This document shows positions 1 to 9,480 of a DNA stretch of 64,000 bases, in pieces. The position numbers and the translations under genes are program-made. Source of the stretch: Achromobacter sp. MYb9 (lineage in GTDB: Bacteria > Pseudomonadota > Gammaproteobacteria > Burkholderiales > Burkholderiaceae_B); the NCBI RefSeq assembly GCF_002975275.1, contig NZ_PCOQ01000003.1:186001-250000 (forward strand), read 5' to 3'. The notes below the pieces were generated by a model. That model was given only the letters and a program-made list of their open reading frames with translations, did no database searches and was not told the DNA's origin. Position 1 is the stretch's first letter, and each line of letters opens with the position of its first letter.

Positions 1-2
1 TG

Positions 3-857
3 CCGCGCCGTGGCGTTCTTCCCCCTTTGCCCCAGGCCAGCGCACCGCTGGTCGAAATCAAAGGCGTGTGCATCGAATACCCCGGCCAGCGCAGCTTCTG
101 GTCGCGCAGCGCCGCCTATCGCGTGGTGCGCAGCGTGGATCTCAGCATCGCGCCGGGTGAAACGCTGGCCCTGGTCGGCGGCAGCGGCTCTGGCAAGACC
201 ACGCTGGGGCGCGCCGTGGCGGGGTTGGTCAAACCCTGCGCCGGCAGCATCAAGTTTGATGGCGTGGACCTGCTCAGGTCCGTTCACCGCAGCGCCCGCC
301 TGCAATGCCAGATGATCTTTCAGGACCCTTATTCTTCGCTGGACCCTCGTATGCGAATAGGGCAGATTCTGGACGAACCTCTCCGTCATAGTGATGACCT
401 GGACGCCTCGCAGCGTCGCACACGGGTAGCGGAAACGCTGAACGATGTCGGCTTGAATCCGTCGTTCCGTGACCGCTTCCCGCATCAGCTGTCTGGCGGC
501 CAGCGCCAGCGTGTGGCCATCGGCCGTGCACTGGTGCGGCGGCCGAAGATGGTCATTGCCGACGAACCGATTTCGGCGCTGGATATGACCATCCAGAAGC
601 AGATTCTGGATCTGTTCGAGCGCTTGCAGAAGCAATACGGGTTTGCCTGCTTGTTTATCTCGCATGATCTGGCGGCCGTTGAACGGATCGCGCATCGCGT
701 CGCGGTGATGAGCCAGGGGGAAATAGTGGAAGTCGCCGGCCGCGATGCCTTGTTCGACCATCCGCAACACCCCTATACACGCAAATTGCTGGCCGCAGCC
801 AGCCCGCTGGAACGGCTAGCCAACGGTGGCTATCGCATCCGCTCGGCGCAACCCTGA
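3..857 (+). CDS. Peptide-type ABC transporter ATP-binding protein, 5' end outside window
   Basis: This is the ATPase of an oligopeptide/dipeptide (Dpp/Opp/Gsi) importer. The Walker A motif GGSGSGKTT (about 177-203), signature LSGGQRQRVAIGRAL (about 487-531), Walker B ending IADEPISALD and the switch-region SHDL are all intact. The C-terminus carries the HPYTRKLLAA motif typical of the oligopeptide subfamily. The reading frame stays open to the window edge. The residues before the ATPase domain (RRGVLPPLPQ) resemble the linker of tandem double-ATPase proteins, so the visible domain may be the second half of a GsiA-like fusion; a TTG at 27 is the only internal start. The aminotransferase starts 34 bases downstream, so an amine or peptide uptake and catabolism operon is plausible. 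Substrate cannot be told. Confidence 0.9.
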   Translation, partial: PRRGVLPPLPQASAPLVEIKGVCIEYPGQRSFWSRSAAYRVVRSVDLSIAPGETLALVGGSGSGKTTLGRAVAGLVKPCAGSIKFDGVDLLRSVHRSARLQCQMIFQDPYSSLDPRMRIGQILDEPLRHSDDLDASQRRTRVAETLNDVGLNPSFRDRFPHQLSGGQRQRVAIGRALVRRPKMVIADEPISALDMTIQKQILDLFERLQKQYGFACLFISHDLAAVERIAHRVAVMSQGEIVEVAGRDALFDHPQHPYTRKLLAAASPLERLANGGYRIRSAQP

Positions 858-891
858 GCCGGCCCCCGTTTCAATCATTCAAGGAGATTCC

Positions 892-2208
892 ATGACCGAC
901 GCCAGTTCCGTTTCCGATGCATTCTGGGCGCCTTTCACTCCCATGCGGCAGTTTCAACAGCAGCCCATGATGTTCGATAGCGCCGACGGCATGTACTACC
1001 GCACGTCCGACGGCCGCCAGATTCTGGACGCCATGGCCGGCCTGTGGTGCGTCAACGCCGGTCACGGCCAGGCCAGCATCGTGCAGGCCATTCAACAGGC
1101 CGCCGCTCGCCTGGACTTTGTGTCCTCGTTCAAGATGAGCCACCCGGCAGCGCAGACCATGTCGGACGCCCTGATTGAATTGGCGCCCGAAGGCATGGAC
1201 CGGGTGTTCTTCACCAACTCTGGCTCCGAAGCCGTCGACACGGCCTTGAAGATCGCGCGCGCCTACCATCAGGCACGCGGCGACAGCCGCCGCATCAAGT
1301 TCATCGGCCGGGCCAAGGGCTATCACGGCATGGGCTTTGGCGGCCTTTCCGTCTCGGGAATCGGCCGTCAGAAGCGCGACTTCGGCCCGCTGCTGGGTGA
1401 AGTCAGCCATTTGCCGTTGCCTTATGACGCCAGCATGCGCTTTAGCGCCGGGCAACCCGAACAGGGCGCCAGCTATGCGGAAGCGCTCACGCAATTGCTG
1501 GATATCCAGGACCCGAGCACGGTTGCCGCCGTCATCGTCGAGCCGGTAACCGGTTCGGGCGGCGTTTATCCGCCACCGGTCGGCTATCTGCAACGCTTGC
1601 GCGAGCTGTGCACCCAGCACGGCGTGTTGCTGATTTTTGACGAAGTGATCACCGGCTTCGGGCGCGTTGGCGGCAACTTCGCCTCGCAGGTCTTTGGCGT
1701 TACGCCCGACTTGATGACGGTGGCCAAGGGGCTGACAAACGGCGCGGTGCCCATGGGGGGCGTCATCGTCAGCGGCGGCGTCTATGAGGCCTTCATGGCC
1801 GGCCCGCCGCAGGTGGTGGAACTGATGCACGGCTACACCTATTCCGCCCACCCGCTGGCCTGCGCCGCCGGGCTGGCGACGCTGCGTTTGCATCAGGAAC
1901 TGGGCATCAACGCCATGGTGCAGGAGATCAGTCCCTTCTGGCAGTCTTGCGCGCTGGCGCTCAAAGGCCTGCCGCATGTCAACGACGTGCGCAGCATCGG
2001 GTTGTTGTGCGCTGTGGACCTGGCGCCGCGAGCTGGCGCAGTCGGCATGCGGGGCGCAGATGTCGCACGCTATTGCTTTGACCACGGCGTGCTCGTGCGC
2101 GCATCCGGTGACATGATCGTCATTTCGCCGCCGCTGATCATCAGCCCTGTTCAAGTCGAACAGATATTCGAATGTTTGCGACAAGCACTACTTCTTGACG
2201 GCCTATGA
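892..2208 (+). CDS. Omega-amino acid:pyruvate aminotransferase (class III)
   Basis: A 438-residue class III PLP aminotransferase, closest in feel to beta-alanine:pyruvate transaminases, which move an omega-amino group to pyruvate to give alanine and a semialdehyde. The cofactor-binding segment LLIFDEVITGFGRVG and the Schiff-base lysine K279 in VAKGLTNG are present, as is HGYTYSAHPLACAA near the substrate site. ATG 892 follows a good AAGGAG site; an earlier in-frame start at 826 would overlap the ABC gene and lacks one. Co-orientation behind the ABC ATPase suggests the imported compound supplies the amine. The exact substrate (beta-alanine, putrescine or another omega-amine) is not determinable from sequence. 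Confidence 0.9.
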   Translation: MTDASSVSDAFWAPFTPMRQFQQQPMMFDSADGMYYRTSDGRQILDAMAGLWCVNAGHGQASIVQAIQQAAARLDFVSSFKMSHPAAQTMSDALIELAPEGMDRVFFTNSGSEAVDTALKIARAYHQARGDSRRIKFIGRAKGYHGMGFGGLSVSGIGRQKRDFGPLLGEVSHLPLPYDASMRFSAGQPEQGASYAEALTQLLDIQDPSTVAAVIVEPVTGSGGVYPPPVGYLQRLRELCTQHGVLLIFDEVITGFGRVGGNFASQVFGVTPDLMTVAKGLTNGAVPMGGVIVSGGVYEAFMAGPPQVVELMHGYTYSAHPLACAAGLATLRLHQELGINAMVQEISPFWQSCALALKGLPHVNDVRSIGLLCAVDLAPRAGAVGMRGADVARYCFDHGVLVRASGDMIVISPPLIISPVQVEQIFECLRQALLLDGL

Positions 2209-2418
2209 CTGGCGGGTGACTCAAAGCGGGAGCATGGATCGAATTTCCTGGCCGGGCTCCGCCCAAGACCGGTCGTATTCGATTACCTGCGTTGACGCGC
2301 AATTGAATCCATACGTACGAATTTGCCGCCAACGCCCGCGCTTGATGCAGCGGCGATCCGTTCCGACGAAGAAAATCCACGATTCGTCGAAAAAATAATG
2401 CCTTATCTCTGGGCCCCG

Positions 2419-2447
2419 AATTAAATCGACACGTCTTCGACTTAATT
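2419..2447. promoter_or_regulatory. 29-bp inverted repeat upstream of the autotransporter
   Basis: The arms AATTAAATCGA and TCGACTTAATT pair at 10 of 11 positions around a 7-base spacer. The site lies 54 bases before the autotransporter ATG, in the most AT-rich part of a 292-base spacer that otherwise shows no gene. It could be an operator or a stem in the 5' leader; the symmetric AT-rich arms favour a protein-binding site. The regulator is unknown. Confidence 0.5.
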
Positions 2448-2500
2448 TGAAACAGCCGCCGGCCCGATTGTGCCGAGCGGCTGCCCGCAAAGGACCAGAG

Positions 2501-5500
2501 ATGAAGCACCTGACTGCCAACCTGACGGCGCGCAGAAGTGTCGCCGCCGTATTCGAGCCGAGCCCGTGGCCCGCGCGGCCCGCGCGCTCCGCTCTTGGGC
2601 TGCTTTCTTCCATGTCGATGACCGCCATCGGCCTGATTCTGGCCCAGCCCGCGATGGCCGACATTTCCTGTCCGTCGCCCAGTTCGTCCAGCTCCAGCAC
2701 GACGACGTGCACGGTCGCCTCGAACCAGAGCGGCAACCTGACCGTTGACTACACCGGGGGCACGGGCACCGGCACCAACAACGGTGGCTATGGCGGCAAC
2801 TACATCGTGGTCAACAGCGGCTACCTGGGGCCTAACCCCCTGCAGGCGGCGCTGCTGGTGCGCCTGAAGGGCGGCACAGGGTCGCCGGATGGCAAGGACG
2901 CCGGCACCTTTGGCGGCTGGGGCGGCGCGATCACCATCACGAACTACGGATCGGCCGAGACCAACGTTTCTCCCACGGAGACCCCGCAGGGGACCGCGCC
3001 GGGTGTCTGGGACGACTACAGCGCGCAGTTTGGCATCTATGGCGCGTCGGTGGGCGGCACGGGCGGCACGCCGCCGGATAACTTCGGCGGTGGCAGCGGC
3101 GGTAGCGGCGGCAATGGATCCGCCGTGAATATCAGCAACAGCGGACAGGTCCAGATGCAGAGCCTGCCTTATGGCGGCGTGGGCATCTACGGGGCCAGCA
3201 TCGGAGGCGCCGGCGGTACGCAGATGAGCGCGGTGGGCAGCGATCAGGTGGGCGGCAATGGCGGCAACAGCGATATCGTCAATATCACCAATACCGGCTC
3301 GGTTTCGGTGTCGTCCGGCAGCGCGGGCCGCTACGCCTGGGGCATCGGCGCGGAATCGCTGGGCGGCGCCGGGGGGGTCTATAACGGCTGGGGCGGCACG
3401 GGCGGCGGCGGAAATCCGGCGGCCACCACGATCATCACGAACAGCGGAAAGGTGCTGGTCAATGTGGGGGTTTCTGGCAGCGCCACCAGCAACCTTCTGA
3501 CCAATGGCGTGCGCGGGCTGTATGTCACAAGCCAGGGCAATGCGGGGTTTACCTCCAGCGATGGCAGCGACAACGGCGGGCAGGGGGGCGGATTCGGCAC
3601 CATGGCGGCCGTCAACAACGGCCAGATTTCGGTCACCAGCAATTCCCTGACGGAACCGACGACCTTGGCGGCCCTGTCCGGCGGCATCGTGGTGGTGGGC
3701 CTGGGCGGCAATGGCGGCGGCGGGCCGATGACCAGCACCAACACCACCGGCGAGCGCGGCGGCAATGGGGGCTCGGCCCTTTCGTCGGCGACCGTCACAC
3801 TCAACAACGGCTCGTCGATCACTACCAGCGGCAGCTACCTGCCCGGCGTGAGCGTGATCAGCCAGGGCGGCAACGGCGGCCCCGGGCGCGAAAACAGCAA
3901 CGGCGCCAATGGCGGCAATGGCGGCACCGTCCAGGTCGGCATGAGCGGCAGCGCCAGCATAAGCACCTACGGCACCCAATCCCACGGCATCGCCGCGCGC
4001 AGCGTGGGCGGCACGGGAGGCGGCGTGGAGACCAGCAGCGGCCTGATCGATTTCACACCTGAAAACGGGGGCGTGGGCGGCACCGGCGGCACGGTCAATG
4101 TGACGACCGGCGATGCGTCGACGGGAACTGCCGGCGGCACGATCAAAACGCAGGGAGATTATTCGATCGGCATCCTGGGCCAGTCGATGGGCGGCATCGG
4201 CGGCACCACCACGGGCAATTTCGAGATGTTCGGTAATGCTGGCGCCGATGCCGGCAGCGGCGGCAACAGCGGCACGGTCAACATCGATAGCCGCACCGCC
4301 ATCACCACCTACGGAACGTCATCGCACGGCATCGTGGCGCAAGCCATCGGCGGAGGCGGCGGCACGGCGGGCGCCAGCGCCGGTCTGGTCTCTGTGGGCG
4401 GCGCGGGCGGCAGCGCCGTCGCTGGCGGCACGGTGAACATCACCCAGAACGGGAACCTGAGCGTCAGCGGTTCGGCGGCCATCGGCATGCTGGCCCAATC
4501 CATCGGCGGCGGCGGGGGCGCAGGCGGCCAGGCCACGGTCAACCTGACCGGGAATTCGGTCTATGCGTGGGGCGATCATGGCTACGGCATCGTTTCACAG
4601 GCGATCGGCGGAGGCGGCGGGACGGGGGGCGCCGCGTCCGCCTACGATGCCGGCGTGGGGTTTTCCATGGCGGTCGCGATCGGCGGCACGGGCGGCAACG
4701 GCGGCACCGGCGGCACGGCGGCAGCCAACCTTTCCAATTCCAGCGTGATGACTGGCGCGAGCGACGCCCATGGCGTGCTCGTGCAATCCATCGGCGGCGG
4801 CGGTGGCGCGGGCGGCGCGTCGGTGGCCAAGGCCTTGACCGTTGCCGTTCCCGATGAGGACGCCTCGTTCGGCGTCGCGGTCAGCTTTGCCATGGGCGGG
4901 TCGGGCGCCGCGGGCGGGGCAGGGTCCACGGCCACGGCCACGCTGACCAATGCCGGCGTTACGACAAGCGGCGCGAACGCGCAGGGTGTGATCGTGCAGT
5001 CCATCGGTGGCGGCGGCGGTGCGGGGGGAAGCGCTTCGGCGACGTCGACGGTGATCGGCACGGGCGACTCGGTCGGGGGATCTCTGCAGGCGGCGCTGGG
5101 CGGCAGCGGGGGCAGCGGCAACACGGGCGGCACCGCGTCGCTCGTCATGCAGGGCAGCAGCATCACCACCTCGGGCGATTCCGCCAATGCGATCCTGGTG
5201 CAGAGCGTGGGCGGCGGCGGCGGCGCCGGGGGCGTGGGATCGGCCACCGGGCGCAGCATCAATACCGATGCCAATGTGTCGATCTCGGTGGCCTTGGGCG
5301 GCAGCGGCAACTCGGGCGGCAATGGCGGCACCGCCAGCCTGACGATCGACCCCAGCAGTTCGGTGACCACGCATGGCGACGGCGCGCGCGCCGCGCTGGT
5401 GCAGTCCATCGGCGGCGGCGGCGGAGCATCGCAGGGCGGCCAGGTCGGCCTGGAGGTGAGCGCCACCGAAGAGGACAGCACCACGGACGTCCGCGGCTCG

Positions 5501-8500
5501 GTCTCCGTCGGCCGCGGTGGCGGCGGCGGCGGCAACGGCGGCGCGATCAACCTGAACAGCGACGGCAACATCACCACCTATGGCGCCGACGCCGACGGCC
5601 TGCTGGCGCAAAGCATCGGCGGCTCCGGCGGCCTGGGCGGCGCCGTGGGCGGCAATAGCGGCACCCCCTCTACGCTGCCCTGGGTGAACGATTCCGGGAC
5701 TACCTATCAGTTCAACGTGGCCGTCGGCGGGACGGGCGGAGCGGGCGGTAGTGGCGGCGCCATCGGCAGCAGCAGCGCGCCGGCCATTCTGGGGGCCTAC
5801 ACCCAGACGTATGGCGACTATGCCGACGCGGCGGTGGTGCAATCCATCGGCGGCGGCGGCGGCGTGGGCGGCGCGTCCACGGTGTCGTCCAGCGTGTCCA
5901 TGTCCAATGTGACCCTGGCGGTCGGGGGGCGTGGAGGCAACGGGGGATCGGGTGGCGCAATCACGGCGTGGTTGAACGGCGATGGCGCAAACGCCTTCAA
6001 CACGGCAGGCTACGGTGCGGCGGGCGTCGTGCTGCAGTCCATTGGCGGCGGCGGCGGCATGGCGGGCTCGGGCTCGCCTCAGGCGCGCGGCCAGATGCAG
6101 CTGGGCGGCGAGCAGGGCAACGGCGGCGCCATCACCGTCACCGGCGGCAGCTGGGCCTCCATCCAGACCCAGGGCGACAGCGCCTACGGCCTGGTCGCGC
6201 AATCGATCGGCGGAGGCGGGGGCATCGCCATGGCGGGCAGCGCCGGTTCGGCGGCCAATCCCGGCAGCCAGCAGTTCAGCATGATTGCGGGCAACACCAG
6301 CGGCTACGGCCTCGGCGGCGCCGTCACGGTTTCCGCTGGACTGAACCTGAACACCTATGGCGCCAGGGCGATGGGCGTCGTCGCGCAGTCCATCGGCGCC
6401 GGCGGGGGCATCGCGACGACGGGCACCGCAAGCGGCATGGGAACGATACAGCTGGGCAGCCAGCGCAATGGTTCCTACGGCGCGGATGGCGGCAACGTGA
6501 CGCTCGACCTGAGCGGCAGCATTGCGACGCGAGGCGCCGGTGCGCACGGTATCGTCGCCCAATCAATCAGCGGGGGCGGGGGCATCTTGGGCGACGTGTC
6601 CCAAGCCATTCAGTTCAATCCGGCGGGGTTCGCGAGGCAATCGGTCTCGGTCAACTCCAACGGAGGCGGCGGCGCCATGGTCAGCGTGGCTTTCAATGGC
6701 AGCATGACGACGGTTGGCGCCAATTCGCATGGCATCATCGCGCAATCGATCGGCGGCGGCGGCGGTCTTGCCGGCGGTCCCCAAGGCGGATTCGCGGGAT
6801 CCATCGGGCAGGGCGGCCGCTCAAGCACTGTCCAAGTCCAGCAGGCGGGCACCTTGCAGGCCACGGGCGCGGGATCGGTGGGCATATTCGCGCAAAGCGA
6901 CAGCGGCACTGCACCTGACAGCGCGGTTTCCGTCGTCGTCAGCGGCGATGTGCAAGGCGGCTCGGGGTCCGGCAGCGGCGTCTGGATTGCGTCGGGAAAG
7001 AGCAATCGGCTGGTCGTGAATGCAGGCGCCTCGCTGGGCGCCTTGTCGGGCGTGGCCGCGCGCTACGACGGAAAGTACAACACCGGGTCGGGTTCCACGC
7101 TGACCATCGACAACTACGGCACGCTGTCCGGCAGCACGCTGTGCGGCAATGCCGACGGCAACACGGCCTGCGTCCTCAACAATCACGCCGGCGCCGTGGC
7201 CACCGACGCCGTGGCCTACAACGGCAACGTCCGCAACGACGGGCTGATCGTGATCGGCAAGCCCGGCCAGTTCCAGACCCTGACGGTCAGCGGCGGCCTG
7301 ACCCAGTCCGGCAGCGGCGTGCTGCGCGCCGACGTGGACTTCGACAAGCTGCGCGCCTCGCACATGGTCGTTGAGGGCGATGCCGACCTTGCCGGCGGCA
7401 TGGACGTGCTGCCCCAGGCGTTGCTGCCCAAGCGCGAACTGTCCGTGCTGACGGTGCAGGGACGCTCGCAGGGGACGCTTACGGCGGTGGACAGCCCGGT
7501 CTTTGACTACGAAACGCGCCAGGTCGGGCCGGAAACCCGCATTCGGGTCGAATCGGCGGATTTCAACGCCTCTTCCATGGGCTTGAAAGCGAACCAGGGG
7601 CAGGTCGCGAACAATCTGCAGCGAATTTGGGACGCGGGCGGAAACTCGGCGCTGGCACCGATGTTCGCGCAGTTGGACCTGGCTTCGCGCCAGGGCGCTG
7701 GCGCCTACCGTGACAGCGTCGCCAACCTGTCGCCGGGCGTGACTCTCGCGCCAGCAGCGCAATCCGCGGCCAACCTGGGGCAGTTCACCAACACCATGAT
7801 GTCGTGCCCCACGTTCACGGGCGCCGATGCGATGACCGGCGAGCAGAATTGCTTCTGGGGCCAGGTGAGCGGCCGCGCCACCAATCAGGATGGCAGCCGC
7901 GGCACTTCGGGCTTCAGTTTCGACACCGTCACGTATCAATTCGGCGGCCAGCGCAGCCTTGGCCCCGGCTGGTTCCTTGGCGGGTCCATGGCGTACGAAA
8001 GCAGCCATGTGCGCGCCCGCGACGGCAACGTCAGCGGCAATGGCGACAGCGGCTACGCGGGCGTGGTGCTGAAGCGCGAAACGGGACAGTGGGTCTTCTC
8101 CGCGGCCCTGGGCGGCGGCTATGGCAGCTATCGGATGGACCGCGGCATCGACATTGCCGGCTATCAGGAGACCCTGACCAGCCGGCCCGACGTGTACGGC
8201 TTCAATGCGCGCCTGCGTGCCGCCCGCACCTTCGCGCATAGCAATATGTATGTGAAGCCCTACGTGGACCTGGACTTCAGCTACAGCCGCATGCCCGCGT
8301 ACACGGAGTCGGGTTCCAATCCGCTGGCGCTGTCGGTCGACGGCAGCGACCAGTTCGTCATGGGCCTGTCGCCCATGATCGAAATCGGCGGCCGTGCGGA
8401 ACTGAAGAACGGCGCGATGCTGCGTCCATTCCTGTATGCAGGCGCGTCCTTCCTGTCGCAGGACGACTGGACCTCCAGTGCGCGCCTGCGCGGCGCGCCG

Positions 8501-8677
8501 CGGGGCACGGGCGCCTTCGACACCTCGCTGCCGGTCGATGACGTGGTCGGCAAGGTGGGCGCGGGGCTCGAGGTGATGAAGGCGGGTAGCGTGAATTTCC
8601 GCTTGCAATACGAAGGCCGCTTCTCGGAGCACGTAAGCAGCCACAGCGCGGCGCTGAAGGTGATGGTGCCGTTCTGA
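2501..8677 (+). CDS. Giant glycine-rich repeat autotransporter (type Va)
   Basis: A 2058-residue secreted protein. Residues 1-53 form a long signal region (basic RRS..RPARS, then a hydrophobic stretch, cleavage likely after AMA). The passenger, roughly residues 180-1470, is built from about 23 units of 35-80 residues, each with a [AV]QSIGGGGG-type turn: 14 strict copies and about nine degenerate ones mostly at the N-terminal side. A linker follows, then an outer-membrane beta-barrel of about 290 residues ending in phenylalanine (KVMVPF). ATG 2501 is chosen because of the AAGGA seven bases upstream; the frame opens at 2447. Such repeats usually form long beta-solenoids, suggesting an adhesin or surface fibre. 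No protease or lipase catalytic motif was seen. The barrel half is less repetitive, and GC is very high in the repeats. Confidence 0.93.
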   Translation: MKHLTANLTARRSVAAVFEPSPWPARPARSALGLLSSMSMTAIGLILAQPAMADISCPSPSSSSSSTTTCTVASNQSGNLTVDYTGGTGTGTNNGGYGGNYIVVNSGYLGPNPLQAALLVRLKGGTGSPDGKDAGTFGGWGGAITITNYGSAETNVSPTETPQGTAPGVWDDYSAQFGIYGASVGGTGGTPPDNFGGGSGGSGGNGSAVNISNSGQVQMQSLPYGGVGIYGASIGGAGGTQMSAVGSDQVGGNGGNSDIVNITNTGSVSVSSGSAGRYAWGIGAESLGGAGGVYNGWGGTGGGGNPAATTIITNSGKVLVNVGVSGSATSNLLTNGVRGLYVTSQGNAGFTSSDGSDNGGQGGGFGTMAAVNNGQISVTSNSLTEPTTLAALSGGIVVVGLGGNGGGGPMTSTNTTGERGGNGGSALSSATVTLNNGSSITTSGSYLPGVSVISQGGNGGPGRENSNGANGGNGGTVQVGMSGSASISTYGTQSHGIAARSVGGTGGGVETSSGLIDFTPENGGVGGTGGTVNVTTGDASTGTAGGTIKTQGDYSIGILGQSMGGIGGTTTGNFEMFGNAGADAGSGGNSGTVNIDSRTAITTYGTSSHGIVAQAIGGGGGTAGASAGLVSVGGAGGSAVAGGTVNITQNGNLSVSGSAAIGMLAQSIGGGGGAGGQATVNLTGNSVYAWGDHGYGIVSQAIGGGGGTGGAASAYDAGVGFSMAVAIGGTGGNGGTGGTAAANLSNSSVMTGASDAHGVLVQSIGGGGGAGGASVAKALTVAVPDEDASFGVAVSFAMGGSGAAGGAGSTATATLTNAGVTTSGANAQGVIVQSIGGGGGAGGSASATSTVIGTGDSVGGSLQAALGGSGGSGNTGGTASLVMQGSSITTSGDSANAILVQSVGGGGGAGGVGSATGRSINTDANVSISVALGGSGNSGGNGGTASLTIDPSSSVTTHGDGARAALVQSIGGGGGASQGGQVGLEVSATEEDSTTDVRGSVSVGRGGGGGGNGGAINLNSDGNITTYGADADGLLAQSIGGSGGLGGAVGGNSGTPSTLPWVNDSGTTYQFNVAVGGTGGAGGSGGAIGSSSAPAILGAYTQTYGDYADAAVVQSIGGGGGVGGASTVSSSVSMSNVTLAVGGRGGNGGSGGAITAWLNGDGANAFNTAGYGAAGVVLQSIGGGGGMAGSGSPQARGQMQLGGEQGNGGAITVTGGSWASIQTQGDSAYGLVAQSIGGGGGIAMAGSAGSAANPGSQQFSMIAGNTSGYGLGGAVTVSAGLNLNTYGARAMGVVAQSIGAGGGIATTGTASGMGTIQLGSQRNGSYGADGGNVTLDLSGSIATRGAGAHGIVAQSISGGGGILGDVSQAIQFNPAGFARQSVSVNSNGGGGAMVSVAFNGSMTTVGANSHGIIAQSIGGGGGLAGGPQGGFAGSIGQGGRSSTVQVQQAGTLQATGAGSVGIFAQSDSGTAPDSAVSVVVSGDVQGGSGSGSGVWIASGKSNRLVVNAGASLGALSGVAARYDGKYNTGSGSTLTIDNYGTLSGSTLCGNADGNTACVLNNHAGAVATDAVAYNGNVRNDGLIVIGKPGQFQTLTVSGGLTQSGSGVLRADVDFDKLRASHMVVEGDADLAGGMDVLPQALLPKRELSVLTVQGRSQGTLTAVDSPVFDYETRQVGPETRIRVESADFNASSMGLKANQGQVANNLQRIWDAGGNSALAPMFAQLDLASRQGAGAYRDSVANLSPGVTLAPAAQSAANLGQFTNTMMSCPTFTGADAMTGEQNCFWGQVSGRATNQDGSRGTSGFSFDTVTYQFGGQRSLGPGWFLGGSMAYESSHVRARDGNVSGNGDSGYAGVVLKRETGQWVFSAALGGGYGSYRMDRGIDIAGYQETLTSRPDVYGFNARLRAARTFAHSNMYVKPYVDLDFSYSRMPAYTESGSNPLALSVDGSDQFVMGLSPMIEIGGRAELKNGAMLRPFLYAGASFLSQDDWTSSARLRGAPRGTGAFDTSLPVDDVVGKVGAGLEVMKAGSVNFRLQYEGRFSEHVSSHSAALKVMVPF
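3030..6920 (+). repeat. Coding tandem repeats, QSIGGGGG units of the autotransporter passenger
   Basis: About 23 in-frame units, each marked by a [GA]-[IVL]-x-x-[QA]-S-[IV]-G-G-G-G-G core. The strict cores lie near 4328, 4485, 4597, 4782, 4996, 5200, 5401, 5605, 5838, 6036, 6198, 6387, 6561 and 6741, so spacing is about 100-235 bases, commonly 160-210. Units differ in length and in nucleotide sequence, so this is an old diverged protein repeat and not a recent satellite expansion. The near-identical G-rich cores could still promote recombination between units. Confidence 0.85.
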
Positions 8678-8718
8678 GCGCGGCGCGGGGGCGGTGGGCC
8701 GCCGCGACGGCGTGGGCC

Positions 8719-9405
8719 TTATGCCTGGGCCACCGCCCGCCGCAGGCGCAGCGAGGCAACGCGGCCCAGGATGATGGGTGCGACGCCGTTGATGAACGTC
8801 ACTTCGGTCTGCGCGCCAGGGAGTTGCGATAAATGCGAGATATGCGCCAGATTGATGATGACCGAGCGCGACAGGGCGCAGAAAGGCGGGCAGGGAAGCT
8901 GCGCGGCCAGGCGCTTGAGCGTGATGTGCATCAGCTCGTTCGCGTAGGCGGCGCTGCACAGGCGCACATAGTCCCCTTGCGCCTGCACGATGGTCAGTTC
9001 TTCAACCTTGATCAGCTTTGTGCCGGAGCGTGTCCGCATGGACAGGTAGCCGGTGGCGCGGGGCCGCAGCCGCGCCAGCGTTTGTTCAAGCCTGTCGGGG
9101 CTGACCGGCTTGAGCAGGTAGTCGACCGCCTCGACGTCGAAGGCGCGCGTGGCGTAGTCGTTGTGGGCGGTGACGAAGACCACGGCGGGCGCGGGGTCCA
9201 GGCTTTCCAGCAGATCGAATCCGGTGCCGGACGTCAGTTCGATATCCAGGAAAAGGGCGTCCGGATTGTGGTCCCGGATCAGCCCGCGGGCCTGCTCGGC
9301 GGTCGCGGCTTCGCCCGCCACCTGGACGCCGGGCGCGGCTTCGAGCAGCCGGCGCAAGTAGCGTCGCGCCGGGGCTTCATCGTCGACGATAAGCACGCGT
9401 AGCAT
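8719..9405 (-). CDS. LytTR-family response regulator
   Basis: A 228-residue regulator: receiver domain at residues 1-115 with phospho-acceptor D54 (LFLDIELTSG) and conserved K in LLKPVSP, then a LytTR DNA-binding domain (about 125-228) with the characteristic VRLC..and FCALSRSVIINLAHI segments. ATG 9405 has an AGAGGAA site upstream and follows the usual MLRVLIVDDE beginning; the open frame continues far upstream but without support. It is divergent from the LytS-type kinase with 75 bases between the starts, which is the expected cognate pair. It lies tail-to-tail with the autotransporter. LytTR targets are often surface or export genes, so control of the autotransporter is possible but unproven. 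Confidence 0.93.
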   Translation of the reverse strand: MLRVLIVDDEAPARRYLRRLLEAAPGVQVAGEAATAEQARGLIRDHNPDALFLDIELTSGTGFDLLESLDPAPAVVFVTAHNDYATRAFDVEAVDYLLKPVSPDRLEQTLARLRPRATGYLSMRTRSGTKLIKVEELTIVQAQGDYVRLCSAAYANELMHITLKRLAAQLPCPPFCALSRSVIINLAHISHLSQLPGAQTEVTFINGVAPIILGRVASLRLRRAVAQA

Positions 9406-9480
9406 GTTCCTCTCAGGCGCCCGGGTTGGGGCGAGTATATTCTCTCGGTCCGATACGCGGGTAAATATAAGGCCACAGCC

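Noticed and set aside
871..2184. 437-codon frame on the minus strand opposite the aminotransferase
   Set aside because: The plus strand has an intact class III aminotransferase with PLP lysine; the antisense frame has no domain.
4595..6562. Long open frame of 655 codons on the minus strand inside the autotransporter
   Set aside because: It is a mirror of the GGC/GCC-rich repeat coding sequence; its product is low-complexity Ala/Arg/Gly/His with no domain, start site or ribosome site.
3030..6920. Possible satellite or CRISPR-like array because of many GGCGGCGGCGGC blocks
   Set aside because: Units are in frame, variable in length and sequence and explained by the protein repeats; there are no constant repeats with unique spacers.
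6821..8959. 712-codon open frame on the minus strand across the autotransporter barrel
   Set aside because: It lies opposite a well-supported beta-barrel gene and its composition is typical of antisense GC-rich frames.
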